Assembly (NCBI RefSeq): GCF_019396345.1
Contig: NZ_JAHKRM010000026.1
Location: 62,001-126,000, forward strand
Direction: 5' to 3'
Length of the DNA: 64,000 bases
Source: Nonomuraea guangzhouensis
Lineage (GTDB): Bacteria; Actinomycetota; Actinomycetes; Streptosporangiales; Streptosporangiaceae
Shown here: positions 22,788 to 30,706 of the stretch, piece by piece
Layout of the letters: the number at the start of each line of letters is the position of its first letter
Numbering within the stretch: the first letter of the stretch is position 1
Position numbers and translations under genes: made by a program
The notes under the pieces: model-generated
What the model was told of the DNA's origin: nothing
The model's database searches: none
What the model saw: only the letters and a program-made list of their open reading frames with translations

Positions 22788-23597
22788 TCAGTGCCCCTTG
22801 TAGACGGCGGGTCGCTTCTCCTTGAAGGCGCGGGCGCCCTCGCGGGCGTCCTGGGAGCCGATCACCGGCCAGCCGATCTCGTCCGACACCTTGAGCGCCT
22901 CCGGCTCCGACAGATCGAGGGTCTCCCGGTACGTACGCAGGATCGCCTGTACGGCGAGCGGGCCCGAGGCGGCGATGTCGTCCGCGATCTCCCGTGCCAC
23001 CGTCAACGCCTGACCATCCGGTACGACCCGATTGACCAGCCCCATGGACAGCGCCTCCGCCGCGGTGATGGCGCGGCCGGTGAGCAGCAGGTCCATGGCG
23101 TGGCAGTAGGCGATCTGCCGGGGCAGGCGGATCGCGCTGCCGCCCATGGGGAACAACGCCCGCTTCGCCTCGAACAGCCCGAGCGTCGACGACTCCGCCA
23201 CCACCCGCAGATCGGTGCCGACCAGCAGCTCGGTGCCGCCCGCCACCGCGTAGCCCTCGACCGCCGACACGATCGGCTTGGTCGGCAGGTCCTCGCGCAG
23301 CAGGCCCTTCCAGTGGAAGTTGGGAATCTGGGCGGCGCGGGCCTGCACCTCGGCGTCCGTCGAGGGCTGTCCCATGGCCTTGAGGTCGGCGCCGGCGCAG
23401 AAGGTGCCCGCCGCGCCCGTGAGGATGGCGGCCCTGACCTCCGGCTCGGCCGACACGTACGCCCAGGCCGAGGCCAGGCCGATCAGCATGTCGGAGGAGA
23501 GTGCGTTGCGGGCCTCCGGCCGGTTCATGGTGACGATCACGACGTGGCCGTCGCGTTCGACCTGGCAGTGGGGGGTGCTGATCGGCAGGAGCTCCAC
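22788..23597 (-). CDS. Enoyl-CoA hydratase/isomerase, EchA19-like
   Basis: A 269-residue crotonase-fold enzyme with the CoA-binding/oxyanion segments GAAGTFCAGADLKAMG and SAVEGYAVAGGTELLVGTD. It hydrates a 2-enoyl-CoA. I choose GTG 23597 as start because a strong Shine-Dalgarno sequence (GGAGG) sits 6 nt upstream. The longest frame would begin with TTG at 23621, which lies inside a perfect KstR2-like palindrome (23617-23630). Mycobacterial echA19 neighbours fadD19 and acts in cholesterol side-chain beta-oxidation; the same arrangement here supports that role. It is divergent from the ligase gene at 23790. Confidence 0.85.
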   Translation of the reverse strand: MELLPISTPHCQVERDGHVVIVTMNRPEARNALSSDMLIGLASAWAYVSAEPEVRAAILTGAAGTFCAGADLKAMGQPSTDAEVQARAAQIPNFHWKGLLREDLPTKPIVSAVEGYAVAGGTELLVGTDLRVVAESSTLGLFEAKRALFPMGGSAIRLPRQIAYCHAMDLLLTGRAITAAEALSMGLVNRVVPDGQALTVAREIADDIAASGPLAVQAILRTYRETLDLSEPEALKVSDEIGWPVIGSQDAREGARAFKEKRPAVYKGH

Positions 23598-23616
23598 GGA
23601 CGCCTCCAGGTAACGA

Positions 23617-23630
23617 ATCAAGCGCTTGTT
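23617..23630 (-). promoter_or_regulatory. KstR2-like palindrome, site 1
   Basis: ATCAAGCGCTTGTT fits the consensus AnCAAGnnCTTGnT at all fixed positions. It lies 20 bp upstream of the enoyl-CoA hydratase GTG start and would cover its promoter or 5' leader. Confidence 0.6.
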
Positions 23631-23686
23631 AGGCAGCGATCCTACCGCGTGGAGAGCGGGCGGACGAAGATGACGGCAGGACCTCG

Positions 23687-23700
23687 ATCAAGCGCTTGCT
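23687..23700. promoter_or_regulatory. KstR2-like palindrome, site 2
   Basis: ATCAAGCGCTTGCT also fits AnCAAGnnCTTGnT exactly. It shares its CAAGCGCTTG core with site 1 and lies near the middle of the divergent intergenic region, about 70 bp from site 1. Confidence 0.6.
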
Positions 23701-23740
23701 ACAGCTTGGACGCCGGGATACGCTGCCCAGGCAAAACGAG

Positions 23741-23754
23741 AACAAGTTCTTGTT
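23741..23754 (+). promoter_or_regulatory. KstR2-like palindrome, site 3
   Basis: AACAAGTTCTTGTT is a full 14-bp palindrome that fits AnCAAGnnCTTGnT. It lies 35 bp before the ligase start codon at 23790. It also contains AGAACAAGTTCT with the preceding bases, so a KstR-like reading is possible. Confidence 0.6.
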
Positions 23755-23789
23755 TATCGGGGCCTCGGACCACCTGAAGAGGAGTTTCG

Positions 23790-25340
23790 ATGGGCACGCT
23801 CGGTTTCTGGCGGCTGGCGCAGGCGGATCCGGACTGGATCGCGTCCGTCGATCCCGACGGTACGGAACACCGTGCCGGCGACCTGCTGGCCCGGTCGAAC
23901 CGGCTGGTGCACGGCCTGCGCGAGCTCGGGCTGAAGCCGGGAGACGGCATCTGCGGCCTCGTGCCGAACGGTGTGGACGGGCTCGTCCTCTACCTGGCCG
24001 CGTTACAGGCCGGCTGGTACTACACACCGATCAACTGGCACCTGACCGGACCCGAGATCGCCTACATCGTGGCCGACAGCGAGGCCCAGGCGTTCTTCGT
24101 GGACGCCAGGTACGCGGTCGAGGGAGTCAGGGCCGCCGAGGCCATCGCGGCCGAGCGGCGCTTCGCCGTACAGGATGCCGATATCCCGGGGTTCCGGCCG
24201 ATCAGTGAGCTGACCGCCGGGCAGCCGGACACCGCGCCTCCCGACCGTACGGCCGGGCTGACCATGCACTACACCTCGGGTACGACCGGCAAGCCCAAGG
24301 GCGTCCGGCGGCCGCTGAACGGGCTCGACCCGGACGACGCCGCCGAGATGCTGTCGTTCCTGCCGGGCCTGTTCGGCATCACCCGGGGCCGGCCGAACGC
24401 GCACCTGATCACCTCGCCGAACTACCACACCGCCGTCACGCAGTTCGGCGGTACGGCCCTGCACATGGGCCACACGCTCGTCTACATGGACAAGTGGGAC
24501 GCCGAGGAGATGCTCCGCCTCTGCGAGAAGTACCAGGTCACCAACTCGCACATGGTGCCCACGCACTTCAAGCGCCTCCTCGCACTGCCCGAGGAGACCC
24601 GCCACAAGTACGACCTGTCCTCGCTCAAGTGGATGATCCACGCGGCCGCCCCCTGTCCGGTGCCGGTGAAATGGGCGATGTTCGAGTGGTGGGGCGACTG
24701 CGTCTACGAGTACTACGCGGCCACCGAGGGCGGCGGCACCCTGGCCACGCCGGAGGGCTGGAAGGCGCACCCGGGCACGGTCGGCTCGGCCTGGCCGATC
24801 AGCGAGCTGCTCATCGTGGACGACGCGGGCGAACCCGTGCCGACCCGAACCCCCGGGACGATCTACATGAAGATGCTCGGCACCGGGTTCGAGTACAAGG
24901 GCGACCCCGAAAAGACCGCCGCGAACCGGCTCAAGGAGTACTTCACGGTCGGCGACATCGGCTACCTGGACGAGGACGGTTTCCTCTACCTGTGCGACCG
25001 CAAGGCCGACATGATCATCTCGGGCGGCGCGAACATCTACCCCGCCGAGATCGAGAACGAGATCATGATCCACCCCAAGGTCGCGGACGTGGCGGTGTTC
25101 GGCATCCCGGACGACGACTGGGGCGAGCAGATCAAGGCCATCGTCGAGCCCGCGCCGGGTTCGGCGCCCGGCCCCGAGCTCGCGGCCGAGATCCTCGCCT
25201 CGCTGGAAGGCCGCCTGGCCCGGATGAAGTGGCCCAGGTCGATCGACTTCATCGAGGAGATGCCCCGCGAGCCCAACGGCAAGCTGCTCAAACGCAAACT
25301 CCGCGCACCCTACTGGGAGGGACACGACCGTGCCATCTGA
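23790..25340 (+). CDS. Acyl-CoA ligase (ANL superfamily, FadD4-like)
   Basis: A 516-residue adenylate-forming ligase with MHYTSGTTGKPKGVRRP (about 160-176), YYAATEGGG, LCDRKADMIISGGANIYP in the hinge, and the C-terminal EPNGKLLKRKL with the adenylation Lys. It makes acyl-AMP then acyl-CoA. It is a paralog of the ligase at 4081; both share the VNWH/INWHLT-EIAYIVAD region. It is the first gene of a five-gene operon (11-nt overlap with the next) with Ltp3/Ltp4-like proteins, so a steroid or side-chain carboxylate is the likely substrate. The ATG follows GAAGAGGAG. Confidence 0.88.
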   Translation: MGTLGFWRLAQADPDWIASVDPDGTEHRAGDLLARSNRLVHGLRELGLKPGDGICGLVPNGVDGLVLYLAALQAGWYYTPINWHLTGPEIAYIVADSEAQAFFVDARYAVEGVRAAEAIAAERRFAVQDADIPGFRPISELTAGQPDTAPPDRTAGLTMHYTSGTTGKPKGVRRPLNGLDPDDAAEMLSFLPGLFGITRGRPNAHLITSPNYHTAVTQFGGTALHMGHTLVYMDKWDAEEMLRLCEKYQVTNSHMVPTHFKRLLALPEETRHKYDLSSLKWMIHAAAPCPVPVKWAMFEWWGDCVYEYYAATEGGGTLATPEGWKAHPGTVGSAWPISELLIVDDAGEPVPTRTPGTIYMKMLGTGFEYKGDPEKTAANRLKEYFTVGDIGYLDEDGFLYLCDRKADMIISGGANIYPAEIENEIMIHPKVADVAVFGIPDDDWGEQIKAIVEPAPGSAPGPELAAEILASLEGRLARMKWPRSIDFIEEMPREPNGKLLKRKLRAPYWEGHDRAI

Positions 25341-26226
25341 ACCGCTGGTGGCGGAGCACATACTGGAGTTCCCCGGCGGATACATGCGCACGACCGGGCC
25401 GGTGATCGGGCGGTTCCTGACCGAGCTGCGCGCCGGCCGGATCGTCGGCGTGCGGACCCCCGAGGGCAAGGTGCTGGTGCCGCCGCTGGAGTACGACCCC
25501 GCGAGCGGCGAGGCGGTCACGGACGAGTTCGTCGAGGTCGGGCCCGCCGGGACGGTGACCGCGTGGGCATGGGTGGACGAGCCGCGCGACAGCCACCCGC
25601 TCGACCGGCCGTTCGCCTGGGCGATGATCAAGCTCGACGGCGCGGACACCGCGCTGGTGCACGCGGTCGACGCGGGCAACGCCAAGGCGGTGCAGATCGG
25701 CACCCGCGTGTGGCCCGTCTGGCGGACCGAGCGCACCGGTCACATCAGCGACATCTCCTACTTCGCGCCGGAAGTCACGAAGATCGTGTCCAATGTGCGG
25801 GCCGACTACCGGCTGCAGGTCGGCGGCGGGCTGCTGACCTTCCTGGAAGGCGTCGAGCGCGGCGTGTTCCTCGGCGGCCGGTGTCCGACCTGCGACAAGG
25901 TGTACGTCCCGTACCGCGTCTTCTGTCCCCAATGCGGCGGCCCGATCGGCGACCAGCTCGAACTACCCGACACCGGCACGATCACCACGTACGCCATCAA
26001 CAACCTGCCCGACCCGCGCGCCCCCGAAGTGCCCTTCGTGTCGGCGTACATCCTGCTCGACGGGGCGGACATCCCTATGATCGCGCTCGTCGGCGGCGTC
26101 CCGGCGCACGAGGTGCGGCAGGGCATGCGGGTCAAGGCCGAATGGGTGCCCGAGGACGAACGGACGAAGTCGATGGCCAACGTCCGATGGTTCGCCCCCA
26201 CCGGCGAGCCGGATGTGGAGCTCTGA
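25330..26226 (+). CDS. DUF35 OB-fold protein with zinc ribbon (Rv3521-like aldolase partner)
   Basis: The 298-residue protein has an N-terminal extension of about 170 residues, then a rubredoxin-like zinc ribbon with CPTCDK and FCPQCG (Cys about 185, 188, 199, 202; CX2C-X10-CX2C). An OB-fold DUF35 domain (about 203-298) follows. Single-domain DUF35 proteins are about 130 residues; the long form matches Rv3521 (about 300). DUF35 proteins pair with thiolase-fold Ltp proteins to form steroid side-chain retro-aldolases, as shown for ChsH2-DUF35 with Ltp2. It overlaps the ligase by 11 nt and the next gene by 1 nt, so co-translation is likely. Confidence 0.85.
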   Translation: MPSEPLVAEHILEFPGGYMRTTGPVIGRFLTELRAGRIVGVRTPEGKVLVPPLEYDPASGEAVTDEFVEVGPAGTVTAWAWVDEPRDSHPLDRPFAWAMIKLDGADTALVHAVDAGNAKAVQIGTRVWPVWRTERTGHISDISYFAPEVTKIVSNVRADYRLQVGGGLLTFLEGVERGVFLGGRCPTCDKVYVPYRVFCPQCGGPIGDQLELPDTGTITTYAINNLPDPRAPEVPFVSAYILLDGADIPMIALVGGVPAHEVRQGMRVKAEWVPEDERTKSMANVRWFAPTGEPDVEL

Positions 26227-27245
26227 TGCGTGAAGTAGCCGTTGTCGCGTTCGCCCAGACCCGCCATACCGACCATGACGGCGGCCTGAGCGAACCCGAG
26301 CTCATCCTGCCCGTCATCAACGAGGTCAAGGAGCTGACCGGGCTGAAGAGGTTCGGCTTCACCTGCTCCGGTAGCTGCGACTACCTCGCGGGCGCGCCGT
26401 TCTCGTTCGTCTCCGCGCTCGACGCGCTCGGCGCCTGGCCGCCGATCTCCGAGAGCCACGTGGAGATGGACGCCGCCTGGGCGCTGTACGAGGCATGGGT
26501 ACGCCTCCAGCACGGCGACGTCGACTCCGCCCTGGTGTACGGCTTCGGCAAGTCGTCACTCGGCGACCTGCGCACGATCATGACGCTCCAGCTGGATCCC
26601 TACTACCTGGCACCGCTCGGCCTCGACCAGCTCTCCTTCGCCGCCCTGCAGGCCAGCGCCGCCGGCGCCGACCGGAAAGAGCTCGACGAGATCGTCCGGC
26701 GCAGCCGGGCCGACGGCCGGGCCAACCCGTACGCGTTCGACCTGCCCGAGGACGTCACCGACGAGTACGCGGTCGAGCCGATCAGGAAGTCGGACGTCGC
26801 CCCCATCACGGACGGCGCGGCGGCGATCGTCCTGGCGGCCGGGGACCTGGCCAGGGAGCTGTGCGCCAAACCCGCCTACATCAGGGGCATCGCGCACCGT
26901 ATAGAGCCGCATTACCTGGGTATGCGGGACCTGGCCCGGTCGGCCTCCGCGGCCGATGCCGCTCGTGCCGCGGGGGTCGGCAAGGGTCCCGTCGAGGTGG
27001 CCGAGCTGCACACCCAGTTCGCCCACGAGGAGCCGATCCTGCGCCGGGCGCTGGAGCTCCCCGACGGCACGGTGATCAACCCGTCCGGCGGCCCGCTGGC
27101 CGCCAACCCGGTCATGGCCACCGGCCTCATCCGCATCGGCGAGGCGGCCCGGCGCATCCACGACGGCACGGCCGCCCGCACGGTCGGCCACGCCGCCGGC
27201 GGCCCCTGCCTGCAGCACAACCTCGTGACCGTCCTGGAGGCATGA
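26226..27245 (+). CDS. ltp4: Thiolase-fold lipid-transfer-type protein, Ltp4-like retro-aldolase subunit
   Basis: The 339-residue thiolase-superfamily protein starts at ATG 26226, overlapping the DUF35 stop (TGATG). The usual thiolase nucleophile region reads ISESHVEMDAAWALYEAW, with no Cys, so Claisen thiolysis is unlikely. This fits the Ltp aldolases that release propionyl- or acetyl-CoA from steroid side chains. The C-terminus has the thiolase NPSGGPLAANPVMATGLIRI segment (about 281-300) and HAAGGPCLQHN. In Rhodococcus, ltp3 and ltp4 are required for C-24-branched sterol side chains. Here it is likely to act with the DUF35 protein and Ltp3. Confidence 0.82.
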   Translation: MREVAVVAFAQTRHTDHDGGLSEPELILPVINEVKELTGLKRFGFTCSGSCDYLAGAPFSFVSALDALGAWPPISESHVEMDAAWALYEAWVRLQHGDVDSALVYGFGKSSLGDLRTIMTLQLDPYYLAPLGLDQLSFAALQASAAGADRKELDEIVRRSRADGRANPYAFDLPEDVTDEYAVEPIRKSDVAPITDGAAAIVLAAGDLARELCAKPAYIRGIAHRIEPHYLGMRDLARSASAADAARAAGVGKGPVEVAELHTQFAHEEPILRRALELPDGTVINPSGGPLAANPVMATGLIRIGEAARRIHDGTAARTVGHAAGGPCLQHNLVTVLEA

Positions 27246-27248
27246 GAA

Positions 27249-28397
27249 ATGGGCAACAGGTGTGCCGTGATAGGCGTCGGCCAGACGTACTACACGACCA
27301 AGCGCAGGGACGTGTCGATCGCCGGACTGGTCCGCGAGGCGGCCGTCAGGGCGCTGGACGACGCCGGACTGACGTTCAAGGACATCGACGCGGTCGTCAT
27401 CGGCAAGGCGCCCGACCTGTTCGAGGGCGTGATGATGCCCGAGGCGTACCTGGCCGACGCGCTCGGCGCGGCCGGGAAGCCGATGATGCGCGTGCACACC
27501 GCGGGCAGCGTCGGCGGCTCCACGGCCCTGGTCGGCGCGAGCCTCGTCCAGGGCGGCGTGCACGACCGGGTGCTGGTCGTGGCGTTCGAGAAGCAGTCGG
27601 AGTCCAACGCCACCTGGGCGCTCTCCACCCACCTGCCGTTCAGCGCGTCGCTGGTGGTCGGGGCCGGCGGCTACTTCGCGCCGCACATCAGGGAGTACAT
27701 CCGCAGAACCGGCGCGCCCGAGCACATCGGCACGCTGGTCGCGGTCAAGGACCGGCTGAACGCCCTCAAGAACCCCTACGCCCACCTGAAGATCCCCGGC
27801 ATCGACCGGCGGATGGTCGAGTCGACGCCGATGCTGTGGGAGCCGATCCGCTACCTGGACACCTGCCCGTCCAGCGACGGCGCCTGCGCCATGGTCCTGT
27901 CGTCGGAGTCGGCGGTCACCGGCACCCCCGCCTGGCTGCACGGTACGGCCATGAGGTCCGAGCCGATCTTCCGCGCCGGGCGCGACACGGTCAGCCCGCA
28001 AGCGGGCAAGGACTGCGCCGCCGACGTCTACCGGCAGGCGGGCATCACCGACCCGCGCCGCCAGATCGACGTGGCCGAGGTGTACGTGCCGTTCTCCTGG
28101 TACGAGCCGATGTGGCTGGAGAACCTCGGCTTCGCGGCCGAAGGCGAGGGCTGGAAGCTCACCGAATCGGGAGCCACCGCCCTCGACGGCGACATCCCGT
28201 GGAACGCCTCCGGCGGGGTGCTGTCCAGCAACCCCATCGGGGCGTCGGGACTGATCAGGTTCGCCGAGGCCGCGCTCCAGGTACGCGGCATGGCGGGGGA
28301 GCACCAGGTGGACAGCGCCAGGCTGGCGCTCGGCCACGCGTATGGCGGGGGAGCCCAGTTCTTCGCGATGTGGATCGTCGGACGGGAGAAGCCCTGA
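27249..28397 (+). CDS. ltp3: Thiolase-fold lipid-transfer-type protein, Ltp3-like
   Basis: The 382-residue thiolase-superfamily protein resembles SCP2/Ltp3 proteins: MGNRCAVIGVGQTYYTTK, ALDDAGLTFKDIDAVVIGKAPD, and a nucleophile-region HTAGSVGGSTALVGA where thiolases have Cys. C-terminal NASGGVLSSNPIGASGLIRF keeps the fold's glycine-rich loop, and GHAYGGGAQFFAMWIV ends it. With no Cys nucleophile it is likely an aldolase or partner, not a thiolase. It lies between ltp4 and the FadD19-like gene in a tightly packed operon (1-nt overlap downstream). Rv3523 of M. tuberculosis has the same position and size class. Confidence 0.84.
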   Translation: MGNRCAVIGVGQTYYTTKRRDVSIAGLVREAAVRALDDAGLTFKDIDAVVIGKAPDLFEGVMMPEAYLADALGAAGKPMMRVHTAGSVGGSTALVGASLVQGGVHDRVLVVAFEKQSESNATWALSTHLPFSASLVVGAGGYFAPHIREYIRRTGAPEHIGTLVAVKDRLNALKNPYAHLKIPGIDRRMVESTPMLWEPIRYLDTCPSSDGACAMVLSSESAVTGTPAWLHGTAMRSEPIFRAGRDTVSPQAGKDCAADVYRQAGITDPRRQIDVAEVYVPFSWYEPMWLENLGFAAEGEGWKLTESGATALDGDIPWNASGGVLSSNPIGASGLIRFAEAALQVRGMAGEHQVDSARLALGHAYGGGAQFFAMWIVGREKP

Positions 28398-29983
28398 TGG
28401 AGTTCAACCACGCTGACCTGTTCGAGGGCATCGCGGACGCGATCGGCGACCGGGTGGCCGTCGTCTGCGACACCGAGCGCCGCACCTACGCCGAACTGGA
28501 CGCCGAGGCCAACCGCATCGCCCACTACCTGCTGGAGCTCGGCATCCAGCCTGGCCAGCACGTCGGGCTGCACCTGTACAACAGCATCGAGTACATCGCC
28601 GGGATGCTCGCCGCGCTGAAGATCCGCGCGGTGCCGATCAACGTCAACTACCGCTACGTCGAGTCCGAGCTGCTCTACCTCTACCGGGACTCCGACATCC
28701 GGGCGCTGATCTACGACGTGGAGTTCGACGCGCGGGTCGCGGCGGTCGCGGGCGAGGCGCCCCTGCTGAAGCACCTGATCTCGGTCGGCGGTCAGTCGTC
28801 CGTCGCGAGCGCCGTGCCGTACACCGAGGCCATGAAGCGCGGCGCGCCCTCGCGCGGCTTCGAGCCGCGCTCCGGGCAGGACGTCTACATCATCTACACC
28901 GGCGGTACGACCGGCATGCCCAAGGGCGCGATGTGGCACGTCGAGGACCTGTTCATGGCCTTCGGCGGCGGCAACCCGTACGGCGAGCCGCTCGCGACGC
29001 CGCAGGCGGTGGTCGACCAGGCGGCCGAGAAGGAGCCCATGGTCATGATGGCGGCCGCGCCGCTGATGCACGGGGCCGCGCAGATGGGCACGTTCATCAG
29101 CTGGTGGATGGGCTCGACCGTGGTCTACGTGCGCCGGTTCGACGCCGACACGGTGTGGCGGTCGGTCGGGCGCGAACGCGTGGCCACGATCAGCATCACC
29201 GGCGACGCCATGGCCAGGCCCATGGCGGAGGCGATGGAGAGCGGCGACTACGACGTGTCCTCGCTCATCGTGATCAGCTCGACCGGCGCCATCCTCACCG
29301 GATCCGTGCGCGACCGGCTCCAGCGGGCCCTGCCGAACATCATGATCCTGGACAACTTCGGCTCCACGGAGTCCGGCTTCACCGCCTCGGGCGTGGCGGG
29401 CTCCTCGCCCGAGAAGGGGCTGCGCTACCAGCCGAACGCCACAGCCGGACTCGCCGTGCTCGACGAGAAGCTGCGGCCCGTCGAGCCGGGCTCGGGCGAG
29501 CTGGGCACGGTGGCCAAGTCGGGGCGGGTCGCCTTCGGCTACTACAACGACCCGGAGAAGACCGCCCGTACGGTCGTCACCGACGCCGAGGGCACCCGGT
29601 GGCTGCTGACCGGCGACCTGGCCAGCGTCGACGCCGACGGCACCGTGAACGTGTTCGGGCGCGGGTCGCAGTGCATCAACACCGGTGGCGAGAAGGTGTT
29701 CCCCGAAGAGGTGGAGGCGGTGCTCAAGGGGCACGAGGCGGTCTTCGACGCGGTGGTGACCGGGGTCCCGGACGAGCGGTGGGGCAACCGGGTGGCGGCC
29801 GTGATCGAGGCGCGCGAGGGGGCCGGGGTGACGGCGGACGAACTGGACGCGCACTGCCGGCAGCACTTGTCGGGGTACAAGGTGCCTCGTACGTACGTGT
29901 TCGTCGACGAGATGGTCCGCTCACCGGCGGGCAAAGCCGACTACCGGTGGGCCCGCACACAGGCGGAATCCGCCGGCGCGTGA
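28397..29983 (+). CDS. fadD19: Steroid-acid CoA ligase, FadD19-like
   Basis: A 528-residue ANL ligase starting at ATG 28397 (TGATG overlap with ltp3). It shows YIIYTGGTTGMPKGAMW (the TGGTTG variant seen in FadD19/FadD17), APLMHGAAQMGTFISWW, FGSTESGF, and the end segment SPAGKADYRWA, which closely follows FadD19 (SPAGKPDYRWA). FadD19 loads CoA on the C26 carboxyl of cholest-4-en-26-oate. In Rhodococcus it is essential for C-24-branched sterols. Together with ltp3/ltp4 this supports phytosterol/ergosterol-type side-chain degradation. It is the last gene of the operon. Confidence 0.87.
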   Translation: MEFNHADLFEGIADAIGDRVAVVCDTERRTYAELDAEANRIAHYLLELGIQPGQHVGLHLYNSIEYIAGMLAALKIRAVPINVNYRYVESELLYLYRDSDIRALIYDVEFDARVAAVAGEAPLLKHLISVGGQSSVASAVPYTEAMKRGAPSRGFEPRSGQDVYIIYTGGTTGMPKGAMWHVEDLFMAFGGGNPYGEPLATPQAVVDQAAEKEPMVMMAAAPLMHGAAQMGTFISWWMGSTVVYVRRFDADTVWRSVGRERVATISITGDAMARPMAEAMESGDYDVSSLIVISSTGAILTGSVRDRLQRALPNIMILDNFGSTESGFTASGVAGSSPEKGLRYQPNATAGLAVLDEKLRPVEPGSGELGTVAKSGRVAFGYYNDPEKTARTVVTDAEGTRWLLTGDLASVDADGTVNVFGRGSQCINTGGEKVFPEEVEAVLKGHEAVFDAVVTGVPDERWGNRVAAVIEAREGAGVTADELDAHCRQHLSGYKVPRTYVFVDEMVRSPAGKADYRWARTQAESAGA

Positions 29984-30026
29984 CCTTTGAGCTCAGCGGC
30001 TCGTGTCGCGGGCGTGGAGTGCTGGG

Positions 30027-30706
30027 TCAGCGGCTCGTGTAGTGGCGTAGGTCGGCTTCGACCTGGGCCGCTTCGTCGGCGTGGCCTGCCCGCTTCAGCA
30101 GCTCCAGCCGGCCGCGCAGTACGTCGCCCAGCATGGCGCCCAGATCCCCGTCGTGCAGGGCCCCGTCGCCGGTGCTGTCGCGGGTCAGCAGCAGCCCGCG
30201 TAACAATTGGTCGGCCGTGCGCAGCGCGTCCTCCGCCGCCTCGTGGTGGCCCAGCTCCGTTCGGCAGAAGCCGAGCCGGGCGTGGGCCACGGCGCTGAGC
30301 AGATCGTCCTCGATCACCTGGGTACCCCGATGCAGCACGACGCTGGCCTCCAGCCCCCGCCCCGCCGCGATCAGCGCGTCCCCGAGCATGAGCATCCCCT
30401 TGCCCAGCCGACCCATCAGAACCGGGTCGCCGGCCGCGGAACGCTCCAGCGCCGCCACCGCCTCACCCAACGGCCGCACCGAGTCGGCGTGCCTGTCCTG
30501 CAGGGCGAGGGCGGCACCCAGCGACAGCCCGGCCAAGGCCCGCCCGGTATGCACCCCGGCCGCATCGCCCCCCTCGGCCAGCAGTTCGTCGTAGACGGCG
30601 ACGGCCTCCCTGGCCCTGGCCTCCGCCTCGGGCCCGTCGTCCAGCTTGAGCAGGGGCAGCAGCTCGGCGCTCCGCGTGAGCGAGTCGGCGAGCACGGTCC
30701 GATAGG
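30027..30706 (-). pseudogene. TPR tail probably detached from the STAND ATPase gene by a frameshift
   Basis: An open frame of about 226 residues continues a TPR solenoid (YRTVLADSLTRSAELLPLL, then EAVAVYDELLAEGGD and LGHHEAAEDALRTADQLLRG). It begins exactly where the 812-residue frame stops (TGA at 30707-30709). No credible start codon with a Shine-Dalgarno sequence lies near the junction, and the 5' part of this frame in the overlap is a shifted reading of the upstream protein. Adding one G in the run at 30716-30718 would join the frames as ARQGGDDLTYR. It is either a real disruption, a sequencing error, or a separate overlapping gene. Confidence 0.55.

Noticed and set aside
23617..23621. 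TTG start at 23621 for the enoyl-CoA hydratase
   Set aside because: It lies within a perfect palindromic operator and lacks a ribosome-binding site, whereas GTG 23597 has GGAGG at good spacing and fits the family N-terminus.
26495..28396. Long plus-strand extension upstream of the FadD19-like gene (1162 codons in total)
   Set aside because: It is the out-of-frame shadow of the Ltp4 and Ltp3 genes (Arg/Gly-rich). FadD19 similarity begins only at ATG 28397.
29993..30040. 14-bp direct repeat TCAGCGGCTCGTGT at 29993 and 30027
   Set aside because: Short, with no inverted ends or gene between the copies, and one copy is simply the 3' end of the TPR frame. Not enough for a mobile-element footprint.
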